The notes beneath the pieces are model-generated. The model saw nothing but the letters and a program-made list of their open reading frames with translations, made no database searches and was not told the DNA's origin. The position numbers were made by a program, and so were the translations under genes. A stretch of 64,000 bases of DNA from an uncultured Oscillospiraceae bacterium (GTDB lineage: Bacteria > Bacillota > Clostridia > Oscillospirales > Acutalibacteraceae): NCBI GenBank assembly GCA_900545655.1, contig UQZY01000003.1:1-64000 (forward strand), read 5' to 3'. Shown piece by piece: positions 1-7,891 of this stretch; the stretch's first letter is position 1, and each line of letters begins with the position of its first letter.

Positions 1-85
1 GCAGGTCGCTGCGATCCTTTGTCAGCTCGTAGGCGGAGAAGATGCCGCCGGGGCCCGCGCCGATGATGGCAACGTCGTACTTCAT
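1..85 (-). CDS. NAD(P)/FAD-dependent oxidoreductase, N-terminus only (runs off window)
   Basis: The first 28 codons of a gene that continues beyond the left edge. The peptide begins MKYDVAIIGAGPGGIFSAYE, a textbook Rossmann beta-alpha-beta with the GxGxxG dinucleotide-binding motif of FAD-dependent oxidoreductases. An AGGAG ribosome site lies about 7 bases before the ATG. The visible codons are unusually rich in G/C at third positions compared with the neighbouring genes, but 85 bases are too few to argue transfer. The exact family cannot be named from this fragment. Confidence 0.75.
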   Translation of the reverse strand, partial: MKYDVAIIGAGPGGIFSAYELTKDRSDL

Positions 86-205
86 GATAACAACTCCTGT
101 TCTGTGTTTTGCTGTGAGCAGCACGGCAGAGACTGCCGAACCCTAAACATTCTACATGGGAAACAGAGAAAGTCAAGCGGATCGGCGATAGAAGCATTAT
201 TAAAA

Positions 206-234
206 ATAGCACAGCCTATCATAAGCTGTGCTAT
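206..234 (-). terminator. Intrinsic terminator of sigG
   Basis: A perfect 10-bp stem (ATAGCACAGC with its complement) around a 9-base loop, followed on the minus strand by a U run. It lies just past the sigG stop codon. Confidence 0.8.
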
Positions 235-241
235 GGAGCAG

Positions 242-1012
242 TCAAAGGTTCCTGCGGATGGTGCTGATGGCGTTTTTCTCCAGCCGCGAGACCTGCGCCT
301 GCGAAATGCCGATCTCACCGGAGACCTCCATCTGCGTCTTACCCTCCATAAATCTTTTTGAAAGGATTTCTTTTTCACGCAGACCGAGGCTTTTCAGTGA
401 ATCCCTGAGCATTATCTCATCAATCCATGCCTCGTCCGTATTTTTATCACCTATCTGATCCATAACAAATATGGTGTCCCCGCCGTCGTTGTATATCGGC
501 TCATAGAGGGATACCGGATCTACTATAGCCTCAAGCGCTATGACAACTTCACTTAGGGGAACCTCCATCTTTTTTGCAATTTCGTCAATGGTAGGCTCTC
601 TTGAAAGCTTATTCTGAAGTTCTTCCTTTGTCTGCATGGCATGGTAAGCCATATCCCTGAGTGACCTTGAGACGCGCACGGGATTGTTGTCACGCAGGTA
701 TCTCCTTATCTCCCCTATTATCATCGGAACGGCATAAGTAGAGAGCTTAACGTCAAGCTCCGTGTTGAAGTTATCTATTGCTTTTATTAGGCCTATCACC
801 CCGACTTGAAAAAGGTCGTCGGGATTTTCACCTCTGTTTGCAAATCTCTGTACGACCGAGAGAACAAGCCTTAAATTTCCGTTAACAAGCTCGTCACGAG
901 CCGCCTTATCTCCGCCCTGTGCGGACCTGAGCAGCAGCTTTGCTCTGTCGTCCTTTATGCAGGGTAATTCATTTGTGTTTATACCGCAAATCTCAACCTT
1001 ACTGTACTGCAA
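242..1012 (-). CDS. sigG: RNA polymerase sporulation sigma factor SigG
   Basis: Late forespore sigma factor, which directs spore-maturation genes inside the engulfed forespore. At 256 aa it matches the family length. Visible signatures are the SigG-type N-terminus KVEICGINT, region 2 (NLRLVLSVVQRFANRGE, DDLFQVG, STYAVPMIIGEIRRYLRD), region 3 with RVSRSLRD, and region 4 ending in GISQAQVSRLEKNA. I place the start at a TTG at 1012, because GAGGTGA lies 5 bases upstream and this gives the family N-terminus. The in-frame ATG at 1030 would sit in front of that ribosome site. The ribosome site is buried in an mRNA hairpin (see 1017-1048). It is transcribed alone and ends at a strong terminator. I could not identify a convincing SigF-type promoter. 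Confidence 0.95.
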   Translation of the reverse strand: MQYSKVEICGINTNELPCIKDDRAKLLLRSAQGGDKAARDELVNGNLRLVLSVVQRFANRGENPDDLFQVGVIGLIKAIDNFNTELDVKLSTYAVPMIIGEIRRYLRDNNPVRVSRSLRDMAYHAMQTKEELQNKLSREPTIDEIAKKMEVPLSEVVIALEAIVDPVSLYEPIYNDGGDTIFVMDQIGDKNTDEAWIDEIMLRDSLKSLGLREKEILSKRFMEGKTQMEVSGEIGISQAQVSRLEKNAISTIRRNL

Positions 1013-1016
1013 AAAA

Positions 1017-1048
1017 ATCACCTCAAGCAAAGTATTGCCTGAGATGAT
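1017..1048 (-). promoter_or_regulatory. mRNA hairpin sequestering the sigG ribosome-binding site
   Basis: In the minus-strand RNA, two 14-base arms (1035-1048 and 1017-1030) pair completely around a 4-base loop. The ribosome site GAGGTGA (1018-1024) lies inside the second arm. Two pairs are G-U wobbles that would be A-C mismatches in the opposite strand's RNA, so the fold favours the sigG mRNA. A sigG leader hairpin with a weak start codon has been reported to limit translation in Bacillus subtilis. The same role here is inferred. Confidence 0.75.
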
Positions 1049-1189
1049 TTTTTTAATTCAGAGTTATGATTTTTTTCTTTGTTTAAGTACGTTAAAAAAC
1101 AAAAAAATATTTTAACTGATGTATAATTTGTGCTATCATATGCTTGAATTGTTTTTTCGTACAACAGTACAATGAAACGAGGGTTAAAA

Positions 1190-1729
1190 ATGACAAAGGA
1201 CGCCGAATTGTTTATAAATAAGGCTCTTGAAATCGGTTTTGAAACCGCAAAGGAGATAGACACCGGCACACTCGCCGTCCGTAAGGACGTACGAGAGATG
1301 TGTGCCGCGGACAAATGCCATGTGTTCGGTAAGAACTGGACATGTCCGCCCGCCTGCGGCGAGCTGTCCGAGTGCTCCGAACGCATAAAGAAGTACAAGC
1401 ACGGTATCATAGTACAGACGACCGGCAAAACGGAAAAGTCTATTGATACCAAAGCTTACAGACGTATCGAGGCCTTGCACCACGACCGTTTTGTCAGTCT
1501 TACGGCATTTGTCCGCGCCACACATCCTGAGGCACTCTGCCTCGGTGCCGGCGGCTGTCGTATCTGTAAAGTCTGTACCTACCCGAACGCACCCTGCCGT
1601 TTTCCGGACAAGTCATACTCGTCCATGGAAGCATACGGACTTTTCGTAACACAGGTTTGCAGGGACAACGGTATCAATTATTATTACGGTGAAAAAACCA
1701 TGACTTATACCTCTTGTATCTTGTTCTGA
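1190..1729 (+). CDS. DUF2284 cysteine-rich predicted metal-binding protein
   Basis: A 179-aa soluble, cysteine-rich protein of the DUF2284 family. Two Cys clusters are visible: TCPPACGELSEC in the first third, and GGCRICKVCTYPNAPCRFP near two thirds. These are typical of Fe-S or zinc binding, but the function of the family is not known to me. I start at the ATG at 1190 rather than the ATG 18 bases upstream, because a GAGGG ribosome site is correctly spaced for 1190. It is divergent from sigG. A weak promoter-like pair TTAACT / TATCAT with a 16-base spacer lies in the shared upstream region. Confidence 0.8.
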   Translation: MTKDAELFINKALEIGFETAKEIDTGTLAVRKDVREMCAADKCHVFGKNWTCPPACGELSECSERIKKYKHGIIVQTTGKTEKSIDTKAYRRIEALHHDRFVSLTAFVRATHPEALCLGAGGCRICKVCTYPNAPCRFPDKSYSSMEAYGLFVTQVCRDNGINYYYGEKTMTYTSCILF

Positions 1730-1813
1730 CAAAAGAAAGACAAAACATAAAATAACGCATGATCAAAAGATATCTGCTCAAAGCTTTTACCGCCTTTAAA
1801 GGAGGGCCGTTTT

Positions 1814-2650
1814 TTGAAAAACTATACAGATTTTATAGATGTTACATTGTCGGACTTTTCAAATGACACCGACATTAAGTACACGCTGGATGACTTTAAA
1901 AAGAAAAGAAAAGCCGAGATGAGAAACCGCGAAATGGTTCTCAGAAAACGCGGCCTTTCCGACGACAAGGTTATTTCCGACCTTATATTAAGCGAAAATA
2001 TCGACGCCCGACACGACTTCATTAAGGAGCAGAGAAGAGCTATCGAGGACAAAGCGGAGAAAACTCTCTTTATTCTGAAAATTCTCCTATCAGTTGTATA
2101 CTTCATGATTGACGGAATTTTCTTTATACTTGACAGCTTCTATAACAACGACTGGGCACATTCATGGATAATCATTGCCGGCGGAATAGTGCTTTACATA
2201 CTCATCCTGTTTCTCATGCCGGAAAAATATCACTACAAGGGTCGAAGAAGAATTCCCTTTAACTATGCCGTAACCATTTCCGTGCTTGTTGTCGCAACTT
2301 TTATTTTTCTTGTTATGGAGATTGTATACAATATGCACTACAGCGGTATCATTTTTTCAATCACGGGCTTTTTTATTTTCTTTTTCGACTCATTTGTCCC
2401 ACTTCTCACAAACCGGAAGTACGGCATATGGCACTCGATATTTTCAATTCCCCTCTCCTGTACGTGCCTGTATCTGACCCTCTGTCTCAGAAAAGTCATA
2501 CCGTGGCAGACCGGCTGGCTTCTCATCATTGCCGGCATGGCTGTTTCCATAGTTCTTTTTGTGTTTGCCTATAATAAAAAGCACCGTTTGTCGGAAAGGA
2601 TAAACGAATACCGAAGCAGAAAAGACACGGAGGTGACGGAAAGTGAGTAA
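1814..2650 (+). CDS. Uncharacterised polytopic membrane protein
   Basis: 278 aa, TTG start with a strong GGAGGG ribosome site about 8 bases upstream. The first 80 residues are highly charged and probably cytosolic. From about residue 85 there are roughly six hydrophobic segments, and the C-terminal tail is charged. I do not recognise the family. Its last codons overlap the start of the acyltransferase-like gene at 2643 by 8 bases, and that gene's ribosome site lies inside this one. The two are therefore translationally coupled and probably work together, perhaps in acylating a membrane lipid or surface molecule (inference from pairing only). Confidence 0.7.
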   Translation: MKNYTDFIDVTLSDFSNDTDIKYTLDDFKKKRKAEMRNREMVLRKRGLSDDKVISDLILSENIDARHDFIKEQRRAIEDKAEKTLFILKILLSVVYFMIDGIFFILDSFYNNDWAHSWIIIAGGIVLYILILFLMPEKYHYKGRRRIPFNYAVTISVLVVATFIFLVMEIVYNMHYSGIIFSITGFFIFFFDSFVPLLTNRKYGIWHSIFSIPLSCTCLYLTLCLRKVIPWQTGWLLIIAGMAVSIVLFVFAYNKKHRLSERINEYRSRKDTEVTESE

Positions 2651-3941
2651 AAGAATCAAGCTCCATGCAGAACTCTGGGACAAGATGCATTTCCTTTTCC
2701 GCGACTTCAATGACCGAATGATTCACGTGTCACTTGAGTATGATTTTTTGATAGATATCAAAGCCTTAAAAACCGTTATCATTTGCTTTTTTGAAAAGGT
2801 TCCGGTTCTTCATTCAAGCTTCAAATCCAGCCCCATAAACCCATATTGGACAGAAAACGATTATACAATCGAGGACATACTCACAGTCATAGACGAGCCG
2901 CAGAACCCCGAAAAGGTTAAAGATGAATTTCTCATGCAGTATCTCCCTCCGGACAGTAAGCTACAGATGAAAATTGCCCTTATAAACAAAAACGGTTCCT
3001 CTACGCTTTGCTTTATCGTAAATCATATGTGCATGGACGGAGGAGATCTTAAGTACTTCCTTACATCGTTCTGCAAGGGCTATACGAAATACGTTGAAAA
3101 CGCCGTAAGTCCACTGGATGTACGCTCAGGATCACGCTCCTTTGAGGAGGTTTACGCAGATATGAGCCCCACCGACAAGCAGGCGGCAAAAAGACTCTAC
3201 AAGAACGTGTCAAACAAGGATAAGCACAAATTCCCCTTCACACCGGATTCGGAGGACGACAAGTCCTTTTACGTAAAGAGGAAGATTGATGCGGAGCGCT
3301 TTGAAAGAATAAGACTTGCGGGAAAGGAGCTCGGTGCTACCGTAAACGACGTCATCGTCGCAGCCTTCCTTCACTCTCTCTATGAGATAACAGATTATGC
3401 CGATGATGAAGAAATAGTTGTTTCATGCGCCATAGACCTGCGCCGCCACATCTCTGACATGAGCGACAAGGGGTACACAAACCACACCGCTTTTATGCCG
3501 GTTTCCTCAAAGGGAAAGGGACGTGACATACGCGAAACAATAGAGCTTGCTAAGATAAGTGCACAAAACAGTAAGGATGACCGTTTTCTCGGTCTTTACG
3601 GACTGCCTCTTTTAAAGCTTGCATACACCATCATGCCGTATGCCGCCTCGGAGGAAATAATAAAGGTAGGCTATTCAAATCCCCTGATTGCCATGAGCAA
3701 TGTAGGGGTATTCGACCCGAAAAGTCTTTCACTTTGCGGGCATGAGCCTTCGGATGTCTTCCTGACAGGCGCCGTAAAGTACAAGCCCTATGCCCTGCTC
3801 ACCGCCATAACATATAAGGGAGTTCTCACCCTTTCCGTCTGTGAACGCGGCAACGATGAGGACAAAGAGATAATAAACAATCTCTTTAACCACATGGAAA
3901 AGCACTTTAACGAGCTTACAGGAGAAAAACAGAGTACTTAA
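2643..3941 (+). CDS. Condensation-domain-like acyltransferase
   Basis: 432 aa, GTG start preceded by GGAGGTGA. The sequence NHMCMDGGD near residue 125 matches the HxxxDG active-site motif of the CoA-dependent acyltransferase superfamily (chloramphenicol acetyltransferase, NRPS condensation domains, alcohol acyltransferases). Residues in the second half (VNDVIVAAFLHSL, SCAIDLRRH, SNVGVFD) resemble the latch and DFGWG-like part of the fold. It has no carrier-protein or adenylation domain and no transmembrane segment. It is coupled to the membrane protein upstream. The substrate is unknown. A terminator follows at once. Confidence 0.75.
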   Translation: MSKRIKLHAELWDKMHFLFRDFNDRMIHVSLEYDFLIDIKALKTVIICFFEKVPVLHSSFKSSPINPYWTENDYTIEDILTVIDEPQNPEKVKDEFLMQYLPPDSKLQMKIALINKNGSSTLCFIVNHMCMDGGDLKYFLTSFCKGYTKYVENAVSPLDVRSGSRSFEEVYADMSPTDKQAAKRLYKNVSNKDKHKFPFTPDSEDDKSFYVKRKIDAERFERIRLAGKELGATVNDVIVAAFLHSLYEITDYADDEEIVVSCAIDLRRHISDMSDKGYTNHTAFMPVSSKGKGRDIRETIELAKISAQNSKDDRFLGLYGLPLLKLAYTIMPYAASEEIIKVGYSNPLIAMSNVGVFDPKSLSLCGHEPSDVFLTGAVKYKPYALLTAITYKGVLTLSVCERGNDEDKEIINNLFNHMEKHFNELTGEKQST

Positions 3942-3970
3942 ACCCCGCTTCGTTTTCGTATTTAAAAAAA

Positions 3971-3992
3971 CCGCTTACTGGAAAGTAAGCGG
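3971..3992. terminator. Bidirectional intrinsic terminator
   Basis: A 9-bp stem CCGCTTACT/AGTAAGCGG with a GGAA loop, flanked by an A run on the left and a T run on the right. It can end both the plus-strand acyltransferase transcript and the minus-strand YhhN transcript. Confidence 0.85.
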
Positions 3993-4039
3993 TTTTTCTG
4001 AAAATTACTTAAATTCAACTGTTTTGCGACCTTTTTTAC

Positions 4040-4714
4040 TTAAAACGAAAAGCTGAGCGCAACCAGCATAAGTCCCGTGAAATAAGAGAAGCTGTTGCAG
4101 CGTAAGACTAATTTACTGTCTTTAAACTTAAACTTATGAAGTACAATAAAGTAGTCAGAAATCATGAAAAGAATGAGACCGATAAGAAGAAGAAGTGACT
4201 TCACGTCGTGGAGGTAGATAAGTCCTACCAAGCTGAGCGTTCCGTGAAGCGATACCGATAAAAGGTAGAACGGAAAAGCCATCTTCATTTCCTTTTCCAT
4301 GTCATACCAGTCATGCGCAATAAGATAACTTTGTACTCCGATAAGAATTACAAGCAGTATGATAAAGAACCAGTACTGAGAGAACTTAAGTCCGTGCTCT
4401 TTAAAGTACATAATCTCATAGGCAAAAAGGATTACATTGCCGAGGGCAAAAGAAAAGCCGCCCTTTGAAAAGCTCCAGAGAAGCCATACATCTCCGACAA
4501 AGCAGAAAAATACGCCTATGAGACAAAGACTCTGAAGCGTTACGCCGAGATTTCCGTGACGGATAGTCGCATAGATAGCGTAAATAAGGAACATACTGGC
4601 AAGACAAATCTTGTTGATAGCTCTGCGTTTAAAGTTTCCGCTGGTCTCAGAAAAGAGATAAGCGATTGTTGTTGCCATGTAAACAACGATAAAAATAAGA
4701 ATTGGAATTGACAT
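4040..4714 (-). CDS. YhhN family (lysoplasmalogenase-like) membrane protein
   Basis: 224 aa, almost entirely hydrophobic with about eight predicted membrane segments. Family hallmarks are the acidic motif FVGDVWLLW near residue 73 and LFMISDYFIV near residue 185. Both correspond to the paired conserved aspartates of the YhhN/TMEM86 family. Members hydrolyse the vinyl-ether bond of lysoplasmalogens in eukaryotes. Clostridia make plasmalogens, so a lipid role is plausible, but bacterial function is inferred. It is a single gene, convergent with the plus-strand operon and sharing its terminator. Confidence 0.75.
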   Translation of the reverse strand: MSIPILIFIVVYMATTIAYLFSETSGNFKRRAINKICLASMFLIYAIYATIRHGNLGVTLQSLCLIGVFFCFVGDVWLLWSFSKGGFSFALGNVILFAYEIMYFKEHGLKFSQYWFFIILLVILIGVQSYLIAHDWYDMEKEMKMAFPFYLLSVSLHGTLSLVGLIYLHDVKSLLLLIGLILFMISDYFIVLHKFKFKDSKLVLRCNSFSYFTGLMLVALSFSF

Positions 4715-4815
4715 AAAAATCTCCCGGTTTTTTATTTTTTTCGAAGTCAGTCAAACATCCGAACAATTAACCTTAAGAATTCTATCATATAACGCATAAA
4801 TATTCAATCTAATTA

Positions 4816-4844
4816 TTGAAACAAAGCAAAAATAAGTGTAATAT
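4816..4844 (+). promoter_or_regulatory. Promoter of asnA operon
   Basis: TTGAAA (4816-4821), a 17-base spacer and TAATAT (4839-4844), a good SigA match about 28 bases upstream of the asnA start codon. Confidence 0.55.
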
Positions 4845-4871
4845 TAAATGAATTGATAAGGAGTGTTTTTA

Positions 4872-5879
4872 ATGGATAGACTTATTTATCCGGACGGATA
4901 CGAATCAAAACTCTCTCTAAAGGAAACACAGAGAGCAATAAAGACAACAAAGGACTTATTTCAGTCAAATCTCTCAAAGGCCCTGAATCTCGACCGCGTT
5001 ACGGCACCTGTTATTGTAACGAGCGGAAGCGGCATAAATGACGACCTTAACGGAGTTGAACGCAAGGTTTCGTTCGACATGAAAAAAGTCGGCGGAGAAG
5101 CCGAGGTTGTACAGTCGCTTGCAAAATGGAAACGCATGGCGCTGAAAAGGTACGGGTATCTTCCGGGCGAGGGTATCTACACGGACATGTCTGCTATACG
5201 CAGAGATGACGACTGCGACTCTCTCCATTCCATCTACGTTGACCAGTGGGACTGGGAAAGAGTCATAAATCATTCAAACAGAACAGAGGATTTTCTTAAA
5301 GGCATAGTAAGACTTATCATAAAAGCCCTTGCCGACACAAAGGATGCGATTAATTTTGCCTATCCGCAGCTTGAGCATAAGATGGAGAGAGAGGTTTTCT
5401 TCATAACCTCCGAAGAACTTCTTCGTCTCTACCCCGACCTTTCACCGAAAGAGCGAGAAAACAAAATAGTGAAAGAGAAAAAAACCGTATTTCTCATGAA
5501 GATCGGGGACAAGCTTTCAAACGGTGAAAAGCATGACGGACGCGCGCCCGACTATGATGACTGGGAATTAAACGGAGATATCCTCGTGTGGAATGAGATA
5601 ACGGAATGTGCCTTTGAGCTTTCATCAATGGGTATACGTGTTGACAAGACATCCCTTATGGAGCAGCTGAAAAAATGTGACGCCGAGGACAGACTTAAGT
5701 ATCCCTATCATCAGGGAATCATAAACGGCACTCTCCCGCTTACCGTAGGCGGCGGTATAGGCCAGTCGCGTATCTGTATGTACATGCTCGAAAAAGCTCA
5801 TATCGGAGAGGTTCAGGTATCCATTTGGCCGGATAAAATGGTTGATGAATGCAAGGCTCACGGAATCATACTTTTATAA
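4872..5879 (+). CDS. asnA: Aspartate--ammonia ligase (asparagine synthetase A)
   Basis: Makes asparagine from aspartate, ammonia and ATP in the cytosol. 335 aa, the usual length. It has the class II aminoacyl-tRNA-synthetase-like fold. Recognisable blocks are the N-terminal LKETQRAIKTTKDLFQ, SGINDDLNGVERKVSFD, the VVQSLAKWKRMAL helix, YTDMSAIRRDD, YVDQWDWE and the C-terminal GGGIGQSRICMYML motif 3. I start at ATG 4872, because AAGGAG is correctly spaced for it. The in-frame GTG at 4863 overlaps that ribosome site. Twelve bases separate it from the downstream hydrolase, so the two are probably cotranscribed. Confidence 0.95.
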   Translation: MDRLIYPDGYESKLSLKETQRAIKTTKDLFQSNLSKALNLDRVTAPVIVTSGSGINDDLNGVERKVSFDMKKVGGEAEVVQSLAKWKRMALKRYGYLPGEGIYTDMSAIRRDDDCDSLHSIYVDQWDWERVINHSNRTEDFLKGIVRLIIKALADTKDAINFAYPQLEHKMEREVFFITSEELLRLYPDLSPKERENKIVKEKKTVFLMKIGDKLSNGEKHDGRAPDYDDWELNGDILVWNEITECAFELSSMGIRVDKTSLMEQLKKCDAEDRLKYPYHQGIINGTLPLTVGGGIGQSRICMYMLEKAHIGEVQVSIWPDKMVDECKAHGIILL

Positions 5880-5891
5880 TGAGGTAATAAC

Positions 5892-6851
5892 ATGAATAAA
5901 TCTTCGCTGGTATCCGCATTGGTGGGTACCTCGCTCGTTTCACTCGCCGCTATAGATATCACACACATGGCTCTCTTTGACCGTAATCCCATCATAAAGT
6001 TCAATTTCAAGGCCAGAGAGGGAAAGGGTCTTATGCCCGTCGAAAGAAGAAAGCTTGACGAGGCGGAAGCAAAGGGCTACGAGTGGTTTAAAAACCATGA
6101 CTATCAAGCCCTTCACATGACAAACACCCGGGGTGAAACCCTCTGTGCATATTTCATTCCGCCAAAGGGCGGTGTGAACACCCTCGTATTCTTAAGCCAC
6201 GGCTTCGGCTCCACAGCATTTCGTGACCCGATGATTTTCGTTCAACACTACTACGAAAAATACGGCTTCGGTCTTTTTGTTGTTGACCACACTGCAAGCG
6301 GAAACAGTGAAGGAAAATACATCGGCTTTTCAGGCTTTGAGGCAACCGACGGCGTGAATTGGCTTCACTACATAAACACAAGGCTCGGACACTTCAAGGT
6401 AATTATCCACGGTGTTTCCATGGGTGCCGCAACGGTTTTGCGTATGTGCGGCGACAAAGAACTCCCGCGCAATGTAATCTTCTGCGTAGAGGATTGCGGC
6501 TTCACAAGCGGATACGATCAGCTCATCTATGAAATTGGTCTTATGAAGCTTCCGCCCCATCCCCTTATTGACATTTTTGACACGTTGAATCTTCTCAAAG
6601 CTCATTACAGTATAAAGGATGACTGCGACGTTATAAGCCGCGTCGAAAACAGCAAGGTTCCCATTCTGTTCATACACGGTGAAAAGGATACATTCGTAAA
6701 AACCGACATGGTATACAAGCTTTACGACGCGTGCAAAACCGACAAGGATCTTCTCGTCGTAAAAGATGCAACGCACGCAACCTCCTGTATATACGACCCG
6801 GAGGCTTATTGGGAAAAGGTTGACAGCTTTATTGAAAAGTATGACAAATAA
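5892..6851 (+). CDS. Alpha/beta hydrolase, membrane-anchored or secreted
   Basis: 319 aa. The N-terminal 25 residues form one hydrophobic segment, a signal anchor or uncleaved signal. The catalytic triad of the alpha/beta-hydrolase fold is visible: oxyanion-side SHGFGS near residue 104, nucleophile HGVSMG (serine near 179), acid HGEKDTF near 272 and histidine in DATHATS near 300. It resembles the YqkD/BAAT-like serine hydrolases often annotated as peptidase or esterase. The substrate is unknown. It sits directly behind asnA with a GAGG ribosome site. Confidence 0.8.
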   Translation: MNKSSLVSALVGTSLVSLAAIDITHMALFDRNPIIKFNFKAREGKGLMPVERRKLDEAEAKGYEWFKNHDYQALHMTNTRGETLCAYFIPPKGGVNTLVFLSHGFGSTAFRDPMIFVQHYYEKYGFGLFVVDHTASGNSEGKYIGFSGFEATDGVNWLHYINTRLGHFKVIIHGVSMGAATVLRMCGDKELPRNVIFCVEDCGFTSGYDQLIYEIGLMKLPPHPLIDIFDTLNLLKAHYSIKDDCDVISRVENSKVPILFIHGEKDTFVKTDMVYKLYDACKTDKDLLVVKDATHATSCIYDPEAYWEKVDSFIEKYDK

Positions 6852-6994
6852 CTCCTTTTTCGATAAATCCGCATCGAAATCAAGCATTCCGACAAAGAAC
6901 GAGTAACCGTTTCGCAAGGAGAGAGCACCAAAGTAAAGGGTATACATTACCTTTATAAAGCCTTTATATGAAGCGGATTATTAACGAAAAAAGT

Positions 6995-7040
6995 AACACC
7001 CGTGACGCGTAAATTTCTCGTGTCACAGGTGTTGTTTTTT
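6995..7040. terminator. Terminator between convergent hydrolase and pnuC genes
   Basis: AACACC...GGTGTT arms with inner GTGAC/GTCAC pairing, T run on the plus side and A run on the left side. It lies exactly at the 3' end of the pnuC-like gene and can serve both strands. Confidence 0.7.
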
Positions 7041-7891
7041 TAATTATTCCTCGGCTGCTTCGTAACCTTTTTCTTTCCGCCGATAACAACCTCCGGATGC
7101 TCCTTAATATACTTTGTCCACTTGACATACCCGTATATCGAGTTTGTAAGATATCCGAGTTTAAGAACAAGAAGTACATATTGTCCGGAAAGAATGTTTA
7201 TCGCACTTTCAAGAATAGCGTCAATAAACCACGCAATCCATTGCTCTCTGAAACGGAAAAGAATGAAAAGACCGTTTGCAACCGCAACCGCAGATACACA
7301 GGCGTCAAGGTAACAAACCAGCACCTCAAGCGTCTTGTTTCCGCCGAAAAGGTCCGTACCAAGGTCAATAAGTGTAAGAAGATAGCCTATTACTACCGTC
7401 CATACAAATATTCCGAGTATAACAAGTACTTCCTGCTTTCCTGAAAGGGTGCGTACCTCCGTAAGCTCTTCCTTTTCTCTGTCCGGATGCTTGTTCCAGT
7501 TTATAAAGCTTATTATGTCGCACGGCAGCCAGAAGAAAAGCGTCGTAGCCATGGTCGCAAACCTGTAAGCCAGCACTACACATATGGCGATTTCCGTTAT
7601 TTCAACAAAAACCGAAACAATAAAATTCCACTTACTCTGCTTTGAAATAAGAAGCTCGCATAGTATATTGAGCAATGTATCCAGAAGATAAAGTCCCATT
7701 ATTATGGTTCCGTTGATACCGTTTACGTCCTCTTCCGGAAAAAGCACTGCAAAAACAGATGCAAGTATTGTTATGGTTATAAACCATACTTTTTCATATG
7801 TTGTGAATGTCTTTCTTTTTATGACCATTATGAGAATTCCTATCAAGCTGAAAACTCCGGCCATTATGTAATTGATATACTGCTGCTCCAT
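7040..7891 (-). CDS. PnuC-like nicotinamide riboside/mononucleotide transporter
   Basis: 283 aa with about seven to eight membrane segments. The second half fits PnuC: DAxxSAVAVANGLFILFRFR, then EQWIAWFIDA, then the end GYLTNSIYGYVKWTKYIK. The W...W...Y..GY..W pattern is typical of vitamin-precursor transporters that work by facilitated diffusion. The mid-protein segment FFWLPCDIISFINWNKH also fits. PnuC proteins import NAD precursors. The start codon overlaps the stop of the upstream PLP enzyme by one base (TAATG). The substrate is not proven by sequence. Confidence 0.7.
   Translation of the reverse strand: MEQQYINYIMAGVFSLIGILIMVIKRKTFTTYEKVWFITITILASVFAVLFPEEDVNGINGTIIMGLYLLDTLLNILCELLISKQSKWNFIVSVFVEITEIAICVVLAYRFATMATTLFFWLPCDIISFINWNKHPDREKEELTEVRTLSGKQEVLVILGIFVWTVVIGYLLTLIDLGTDLFGGNKTLEVLVCYLDACVSAVAVANGLFILFRFREQWIAWFIDAILESAINILSGQYVLLVLKLGYLTNSIYGYVKWTKYIKEHPEVVIGGKKKVTKQPRNN

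Noticed and set aside
1050..1170. SigF-type promoter for sigG
   Set aside because: No GYATA / GGNNANNNT pair at the right spacing could be supported by eye.
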